Below are positions 56,711 through 64,000 of a DNA stretch of 64,000 nucleotides, piece after piece (position 1 is the stretch's first letter; each line of letters opens with the position of its first letter). The position numbers and the translations under genes are program-made. This DNA is from Cryphonectria parasitica EP155 (taxonomy: Eukaryota; Ascomycota; Sordariomycetes; Diaporthales; Cryphonectriaceae): assembly GCF_011745365.1 (NCBI RefSeq), contig NW_024468911.1, forward strand, positions 3,714,759 to 3,778,758, written 5' to 3'. The notes under the pieces were generated by a model. It worked only from the letters and a program-made list of their open reading frames with translations. It ran no database searches and was not told where the DNA came from.

Positions 56711-59700
56711 ATGGCCTCTCCTCAGCTCCAGATCGGCACCGGCGGCGCTCACACCCAGCCCTCGCTCCCCTCGCTGCCTGCCCACCTCCAATCCGACACT
56801 CACATCACCGCACATCTCGCCAGTCGGTTTCATGTGAACATACCGACCGCCCGCCTCTCCTCCCACGCCCTCATCTCCCTCAATACCTATACCTCGTCAA
56901 CCAAGGGTAGCGATGGCACGAGAGAGGGCAGCGCCATGGCCGGTGCCGAGGACATGGCAGACAGGGCCTACCTCAGGCTGGGGCATCGTGCCGAGAATCA
57001 GGCCGTTTTGTTCTTGTAAGTAGCAGATCCAGCAGCTGCCCTCCTCCTTGGACTGCGTTCCAGCCCTTCCCTTGGCCAACTAGCTGACTGTGGTGGGATG
57101 CTAGGGGTGAATCTGGCTCCGGCAAGACGACGATTCGATCGCATCTCCTGACGGCACTCCTCAATAAGACCTCCACCCCGCTGTCCAACAAGGTCTCTAT
57201 GGCTGCCTATGTCTTCGACACTCTGACCACGACCAAGACAGCAACGACACCGACGGCATCCAAGGCTGGTCTCTTCTACGAGCTGCAGTACGATACCTCG
57301 GCATCGACCCGTCCACACCTGATCGGTGGCAAGTTGCTCGACCACCGGCTGGAGAGAAGTCGTATAGCCGATGTTCCACCCGGCGAGCGGAATTTCCACA
57401 TCCTATACTATTTGCTAGCTGGCACGAGCGGCGCTGAGAAGACCCATCTCGGCCTGGACCAACCCGGGACTGGCTTGAAGCGTTGGAGGTACCTGGGCCA
57501 CCCGACACAGCTGAAGGTCGGCATCAATGACGCCGAGGGCTTCCAGATGTTCAAGACCGCCCTGCGGAAACTCGAGTTTCCCAGGGCTGATGTGGCCGAG
57601 ATTTGTCAGATTCTGGCTTGTATCCTTCACATCGGACAGCTCGAGTTCGAGACCTCCAACAACACCACCGCAACAGGTGACGACAGCGGGGGCTTCTCTC
57701 ACGAAGGTGGAGAGACCTCCACCGTCGTGAAGAACAAGGACGTACTGGGGATTGTGGCGGCCTTCCTGGGTGTCAGCCAGCAAGATCTGCAGACCACCTT
57801 GGGTTACAAGACCAAGATGATTCACAAGGAGAGGGTCACAGTCCTGCTGGACCCCGCTGGTGCTCGATCGAATGCCAACGAGTTGGCCCGGACCCTGTAC
57901 TCTTTGCTTGTTGCCTGGCTCATCGAGGCCATCAACCAGAAGATCTGTGTCGCCGAGGAGTCCATCGCCAATACCATCTCCATTGTCGATTTCCCGGGGT
58001 TCTCCCAGCAGTCTTCCACAAACTCCGCGTTGGATCAGCTCTTGACCAACGCCGCGACCGAGGCGCTGTACAACCTCACGCTCAAGAACTTCTTCGACAA
58101 CAAGGCTGAACTCTTGGAGACCGAGGAAGTGTCTGTGACGGCAACGAGTTACTTTGATAATTCCGATGCCAACAAGGGCCTCTTGAAGCCTGGCAACGGC
58201 CTGCTCAGCATTCTCGATGACCAAACCCGCCGCCACCGCACTGATATGCAGCTGCTGGAGAGCCTGAGGAAGCGGTTCGAGAACAAGAACCCCGCCATCT
58301 CGGTCAGCTCTGCAACCGCCAAGCTGCCGGGCAGCAACTTCTACACCGAGAACACAGCTGCGACCTTCACTGTCCGGCATTTTGCAGGGGAGGTCGAGTA
58401 TCCCGTCAAGGGCCTGGTGGAGGAGAATGGTGAGGTCATCTCCGGTGACCTCCTCAACCTCATCAACTCGACCAAGAGTGAGTTTGTTGCTCGCCTGTTT
58501 GGACAGGAGGCCCTGCAGACTGTGGTCCACCCCCACGAGAAGACAACCGTCATGCAGGCGACCGTCAGCTCCAAGCCTATGCGTGCGCCGAGTGTCATGT
58601 CGAGGAAGGGTCGCCCGCGTCCGCGTCTCGGCGGCTCTCGGCGTGAGGCCTCGGAGAAGCCTGACGAGGACGGCAGTGAGCATAAGCGCAGCCTTCGCCA
58701 TAGCGAGCAGGGTGCTTCTGGGCAGTTCTTGTCTGCCCTCGAGAATGTCACCAAGTCCGTCACTGCGCCTGGCACCAACCTGTACTTCGTCTTTTGCCTG
58801 AAGCCCAACGATAGGCGCATCGCCAACCAGTTCGACAGTAAATGCGTCCGGACACAAGTGCAGACCTTTGGGATTGCTGAGATCAGCCAACGCCTCCGCT
58901 CTGCAGACTTCAGCATCTTCTTGCCCTTTGCTGAGTTTCTCGGCATGGCCGACGCTGACACCATCCTCGTCGGCAGTGAGCGGGAGAAGGTCGAGCTTGC
59001 CGTCGAGGAGAGGCGCTGGCCGAGCAACGAGGTGCTGCTCGGCTCCACCGGAGTGTTCCTCAGCGAACGTTGTTGGTTGGAGGTGTGCAACCTGGTCGAG
59101 GCTGACTCTACTCGGCTCGGCCTGCCCTCTGATAATAGCGAGTCCCTCACCCCGGGTATGAGTCCGGGCGATCCATTTGCTGCCTCGAAGGAACGGTTGC
59201 TTTCTGCGAGCAACACCCCTGGGTATCAAGACAAGCACAAGTCGGGTTACTTTGGCAGCAACGAGATCGATGCTCGATCGGAAGCGGGCGCGTCTGCTTT
59301 CGGAAACGGCGACATGTTCAAGAACCTCGAAACCCGCGAGGAAATGGCGCAGAGGAGCAATGAAAAGAACATGGAGGAAGTCGAGGAGTTTAGGGACAGC
59401 GGCAGCCGAAGACGGTGGATGTTTTTCGTCATGTTGCTGACCTGGATGGTCCCCGATTTCCTCATCCGTGTCCTCGGTCGCATGCCCCGAAAAGATGTCC
59501 GGCAAGCCTGGAGGGAGAAGCTGGCCATTAACATGATTATCTGGTTCAGCTGCTGCGTGGCCGTATTCTTCATTATTGGTCTGCCCTTGGTCATCTGCCC
59601 CAAGCAGTACGTCTACAGCGCCTCGGAACTCACTGAGTACAACAGCAAAGAAGGAAAGGGTGCCTATGTCGCGATTCGCGGCATCGTCCTTGACCTGAAC

Positions 59701-62533
59701 TCGTTCATGCCCAATCACTACCCCAACAGCGACATGATCTCAGACACGACCATGAAGAAGATGGCCGGAGAGGATATCAGCAGCTTGTTCCCCGTCCAGG
59801 TGTCGGCCATGTGTCAAGGTACAAGCAGCGCAGGTGTCAACGAGGCCGTGACGCTACTGGTCACTCCGGATAACAGCACATCGACCGACATAAGACTGCT
59901 GTACTCCAAGTATCACGACTTCCGCTACTTCAGGAACGATAGCCGGCCTGATTGGTTCTCGGAACAGATGGAGTATCTCCGGTCGAATTACAAGAAGGGC
60001 AACATTGGTTACACGGCGACATACGTCAAGAAGATGGCTACTGAGGGCAGCTCAGTCGCCATTATCAACGACCGCATCTACGACATGTCTGACTACATTG
60101 CTGGCGGGCGCACCCTGAGGGCACCTCCTGGCGTCTCACCACCAACCGACACGAGCCTCCTCGACTTCATGGACAACCTTGTTGTGCAGCTGTTTCAGCA
60201 AAAGGCTGGAGAAGATGTCACCAAGATGTGGAACGCCCTGGCCTTTGACACGGAGATGAGACAACGCCAGAAGCTGTGCTTGGACAATCTCTACTACATT
60301 GGCGATGTCGACACGAGGAACTCGGTCAAGTGTCAATTCGCCGATTATCTGATTCTTGCCGTCTCCGTCCTTCTCTGTGCCGTTATCGGCTTCAAGTTCT
60401 TCGCCGCCCTGCAATTCGGAGGCGGTGGTATCCCTGACAACCTGGACAAGTTCATCATCTGCCAGATCCCCGCCTACACAGAAGACGAGGACTCGCTCCG
60501 CCGTGCCATCGACTCTGCCGCCCGTATGAAATACGACGACAAGCGGAAGCTGCTGGCCGTCATCTGCGACGGTATGATTATTGGACAGGGCAACGACAGG
60601 CCTACACCGCGAATCGTGTTGGACATCCTTGGTGTGTCGGAGAGTGTCGACCCCGAACCCCTAAGCTTCGAGTCTCTGGGTGAGGGTCTCAAGCAACACA
60701 ACATGGGCAAGGTTTATTCGGGTCTGTACGAGGTGCAGGGCCACATCGTCCCCTTTCTGGTCATCGTCAAGGTTGGCAAGCCATCTGAGGTTTCTCGTCC
60801 TGGCAATCGTGGCAAGCGAGACTCGCAGATGGTCCTCATGCGCTTCCTCAACCGCGTTCACTACAACCTGGCGATGAGCCCCATGGAGCTGGAAATGTAC
60901 CATCAGATTCGGAACATCATCGGAGTAAACCCAACCTTCTACGAATATCTGCTGCAGATGGATGCAGACACCGTCGTGGCGCCTGACTCTGCGGGCCGTT
61001 TCGTTTCTGCTTTCCTGGACGATATGCACCTCATTGCGGTGTGTGGCGAGACAGCCCTCACCAATGCCAAGGGCTCCTTCGTCACCATGATTCAGGTGTA
61101 TGAGTACTATATCTCGCACAACCTGGTCAAGGCTTTTGAAAGCTTGTTCGGCTCTGTCACTTGTTTGCCCGGTTGTTTCACCATGTACCGCATCCGCGCC
61201 GCTGAGACCGGAAAGCCGCTGTTCGTCAGCAAGGAGGTGGTCGAGGCGTACTCTACCATTCGTGTTGACACGCTGCACATGAAGAACCTTTTGCACCTGG
61301 GTGAGGATCGGTACCTCACGACGCTGCTCCTCAAGCATCACTCCAGGTTCAAGACCAAGTACAACATGAAGGCGCACGCCTGGACGATTGCCCCCGATTC
61401 ATGGGCTGTGTTCCTGTCCCAGAGACGTCGCTGGATCAACTCAACAGTACACAACCTCGTGGAGCTTATCCCCTTGAACCAGCTCTGCGGTTTCTGCTGC
61501 TTCAGCATGCGTTTTGTCGTCTTCATGGACCTCTTGACCACGGTCGTGCAGCCAGTGACCATCGCTTACTTTGTATACCTGATTGTGCTCGTCGTGACCA
61601 AATCCACGGTCGTGGGCACAACGGCCTTCATTATGCTGGGTGCCATCTACGGTCTGCAAGCCATCATCTTCATTGTCCGCCGCAAGTGGGAGATGATTGG
61701 CTGGATGCTTCTGTACATCTGCGCCGTGCCCGTGTACTCGTTCGGTCTGCCGCTGTACTCGTTCTGGCACATGGACGACTTCAACTGGGGTAACACGCGT
61801 GTCGTCGCCGGCGAGAAGGGCAAGAAGGTTGTCATCTCGGACGAGGGCAAATTCGATCCGGCCTCCATCCCCCGGAAGAAGTGGGAAGAGTACCAGGCCG
61901 AGCTCTGGGACGCCCAGACCGCCCGCGACGACGCCCGCTCCGAGATCTCCGGCTACAGCTACGGTACCAAGGCTGGTCCCAATGTCGGCGTCTCCGAGTA
62001 CGGCTGGGGCGGCTTCCCGCCCTCTCGCCCTGGTTCTGTCGTCGGCTACCCTCACAGTCCGTACAACAACGGCTCCGGTGACCTCCACACGCCGCTGGCA
62101 GGCACCCAGAGCCGTCTCAGCTTTGCGGCCAGCGACATGCTCGGCGGCGGCGGCGGCGGCGGCGGCGCCAACATGGCTAGCCGCACGAGCCAGTTCGGCG
62201 GCAGTCAGTTCTTTGGCAGCAGCCAGAACGAGCTTGAGATGAGCAACCTCGCCGGTATGCCGAGCGATGACGCGCTGCTGGCCGAGATCCGCGAGATCCT
62301 GCGCACAGCAGACCTGATGACTGTCACGAAGAAGGGTGTCAAGCAGGAGCTCGAGAGGAGATTTGGCGTCCCGCTTGATGCTAGGAGGGCGTACATCAAT
62401 TCTGGTATGTTTTTTTCTTCTTTTTCTTCCTTCTTTTTTCACCCTCCCAAATAGTTTGTTCTTGATGTCTAGGAGACGTTGCTGACTCTTGCTTATCACA
62501 GCCACGGAGGCATGCTTGTCTGGTCAACTGTGA
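56711..62533 (+). CDS. chsV: Class V chitin synthase with myosin motor domain
   Basis: Predicted 1878-residue CsmA-type chitin synthase, a hyphal-tip enzyme needed for wall integrity and often for virulence in pathogenic moulds. Exons 56711-57015, 57105-62404, 62502-62533. It starts [20 protein letters not shown]. The myosin-like domain has an intact P-loop, GESGSGKTT, at residues 103-111, and a switch-II-like IVDFPGFSQ. The usual switch I appears as [11 protein letters not shown] membrane pair follows ([38 protein letters not shown]), then a cytochrome b5-like segment. The catalytic core has [22 protein letters not shown] and QRRRW at about 1541-1545. C-terminal membrane helices, a glycine/serine-rich region and a DEK_C-type domain ([18 protein letters not shown]) follow. 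The last 11 residues come from a 32-nt exon ending [11 protein letters not shown]. Confidence 0.97.
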
Positions 62534-63161
62534 ACGCACCCTATTTTGGGACATGCTGCTTTGGATATGACATGAAATCACCTCACACTTCCTCGATTGC
62601 ATAAATTACTCTCAACATAATTATCTAATGGCTGGTCGAAATACATGCATTTTTGCTGGGGATGGACGGCTTTAGGCATCATTTAAAAGAACTGAGCGGT
62701 CGTACTTGTACAATCTCTTTTCTGTTTGGACATGTGCATGAGCTGTATGAGGAGAGATCTTAATAAGTGCTGGTGTCATCCTTTTTGATTTTTTTTTTTT
62801 TTTTTTCAAACGGGGAAAATAGCGAGAAGCGAGAGCGTTTTTCATTGGACACACAGCATGTATAGCAATGTCAAGGGGACGACGGCTTCAGAAGGGAGGG
62901 AGGAGGGGGACGTGACGGAGAATGGGCATCAAAGATGTATTCGGGTACGGTGTTTTTGGCTCAATGGAGTTGTACAAGTCATTATTAGTATATAGCTAGC
63001 TGGGGACACGGACTACTACTCAAGACAGAACAAGACATGTTTATATATGCTCTTCCACCTATCTGGCGGCTCTCTGAACAGACAGACACTCGCATCATAT
63101 TGAAAGTTTCTTGACTCCCATCCACGTGCCCCAGCTGCCCTGCACCAACCCCCCTCCTCAC
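62534..63161. other. Convergent 3' region of class V chitin synthase and the glutathione transferase
   Basis: AT-rich; includes a T run of about 20 at 62787-62806. No gene is seen. Confidence 0.6.
62787..62806. repeat. T homopolymer run
   Basis: About 20 consecutive T in the 3' flank between two convergent genes. Confidence 0.85.
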
Positions 63162-64000
63162 TCACACCTTGCCAGCCTTGGCAGCCTCAACAGCTGGGAC
63201 TTCTTTGTCCAGCGGCAGGATATCGGGCAGCGGGCCCCGGGGTGTGATAGAGTAGGGATTGATCTGCGTGTGCGACTTGGTGTAGTGGTTCTTGATATGC
63301 AAAAAATTGGTCGTTTCCTTGAAGGCGGGGACGTTCCAGTATAGGTTGCGCATCCACTTGTGGATGTGGGGGTAGCCGGAACGGATGTCTTTGATATTGC
63401 ACTTGAAGTGCTGGACGTAGACGGGCTATTCACGAAGGGGAAGGGATTTAGCAGGAGGGACGGGATGGATGACATGACCGTGATATGGACAAGGGGAGGA
63501 CTTACATCGAACCGGATGATGGTGACAAACCTATACGAGACAGAAAGGAACAAAGCCAGTCAATATTCCTACAGTATCTCGTCTGACAACAATGAAAAGG
63601 AAAAGAAGAAAAGGCACTTACAGCCTGATATCAACCTCAGTCAGCTCTTTACCAAGGTAATACGGCCCCTCACCGGCAGCAAGGTGTGCCTCGGCGCGGT
63701 CGAGCGCCTCAAAGAGCGCGGTGACGTTTTTGTCGTAGGCTTCCTGCGTGGTGGCGAAGCCGGACTTGTATACACCGTTGTTGATCTTGTCGTAGTGCCA
63801 CTCGCCCGCCTCATCGATCTGGGTGCGTAGGGCAGCCGGGTAGAGCACGACGTTGCGGTGGCCTTCATCAAGCTGGTCGTCGAACTGGTTTGTCGTCTTA
63901 GGTTAAATCTTTATCGGGAGAGGGAGCCGGGGGGGTGTGTATGTGTCCCTTAAGGAAGAAGAAAAGGAGCCTATAAACTCACCACAGTGCCAAACATGCG
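63162..64000 (-). CDS. ECM4: Omega-class glutathione transferase (ECM4/GTO type), 5' part outside window
   Basis: C-terminal part of a fungal omega-like glutathione transferase, related to glutathionyl-hydroquinone reductases and yeast Ecm4/Gto proteins. Exons on the minus strand within the window: 64000-63983 (partial), 63884-63622, 63530-63506, 63425-63162. Readable sequence: RMFGTV, FDDQLDEGHRNVVLYPAAL, EAGEWHYDKINNGVYKSGFA, TTQEAYDKNVTALFEALDRA, YLGKELTEVDIRLFVTIIRF, PVYVQHFKCNIKDIRSGYPH, MRNLYWNVPAFKETTNFLHI, and NPYSITPRGPLPDILPLD near the end. The helical C-terminal domain is complete. The thioredoxin-fold domain with the catalytic cysteine lies beyond position 64000. One exon is only 25 nt. 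Confidence 0.92.

Noticed and set aside
57415..59718. 767-codon open frame on the minus strand
   Set aside because: It lies wholly antisense to the class V chitin synthase motor domain. It has no family motifs, and such frames are expected opposite GC-rich coding DNA.
1..64000. Search for CRISPR arrays, rRNA, intact transposons and prokaryotic or phage modules
   Set aside because: No regularly spaced repeats, no rRNA segments and no transposase or reverse transcriptase signatures were recognised by eye on either strand.

Overview
The window is nuclear DNA of a filamentous ascomycete (Pezizomycotina, most likely Sordariomycetes). The evidence is: many short GT-AG introns with CTAAT/CTGAC-type branch sites; CT-rich tracts upstream of starts; a head-to-head pair of chitin synthases with myosin-like domains (class V and class VI/VII), an arrangement typical of moulds; and fungal-only families such as LaeA-like methyltransferases and a STAND-type N-terminal domain. 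There is no prokaryotic organisation and no operon. I rebuilt exon structures by hand. In every intact gene the summed exon lengths are multiples of three and the splice phases agree.

Layout, left to right. 1-3879: no gene recognised. 3880-8284: two convergent LaeA-like SAM methyltransferase genes. 10625-13327: CDC45 (replication). 13962-15250: decayed cytochrome P450 (minus). 16160-17303: ERG26 sterol dehydrogenase, whose frame is broken once in this sequence. 18150-18660: remnant that resembles a P450 N-terminus. 19160-21479: protein with a STAND-like N-terminal domain but no visible ATPase domain. 23949-25017: hemerythrin-like protein. 26930-28358: NCS-1 calcium sensor. 29212-31357: long-chain acyl-CoA synthetase (minus). 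33141-34351: RKM5-type lysine methyltransferase. 34767-37327: LEU1 isopropylmalate isomerase (minus). 38952-42527: BMS1 ribosome-biogenesis GTPase (minus). 44079-44569: small I9-type proteinase inhibitor (PBI2-like). 45023-46512: mitochondrial PDH/BCKDH kinase-like protein. 47171-52859 (minus) and 56711-62533 (plus): class VI/VII and class V chitin synthases sharing a 3.85 kb intergenic region. 63162-64000: omega-class glutathione transferase (minus), whose 5' part lies outside the window.

Most of the window is conserved housekeeping content: replication, ergosterol, leucine, ribosome biogenesis, lipid activation, calcium signalling, carbon-flux control and cell wall. The accessory material is concentrated between about 3.8 and 25 kb: the methyltransferases, the P450 remnants, the STAND-like protein and the hemerythrin-like protein. 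I found no PKS, NRPS or terpene cyclase, so nothing supports an intact secondary-metabolite cluster. I recognised no tRNA, rRNA, CRISPR array or intact transposon. The most unusual observations are a 4-nt microexon in the first methyltransferase, the frame break in ERG26, the P450 relics with a dispersed repeat of about 43 bp, and the STAND-like protein without a nucleotide-binding domain. I do not see a clearly new multi-gene system.
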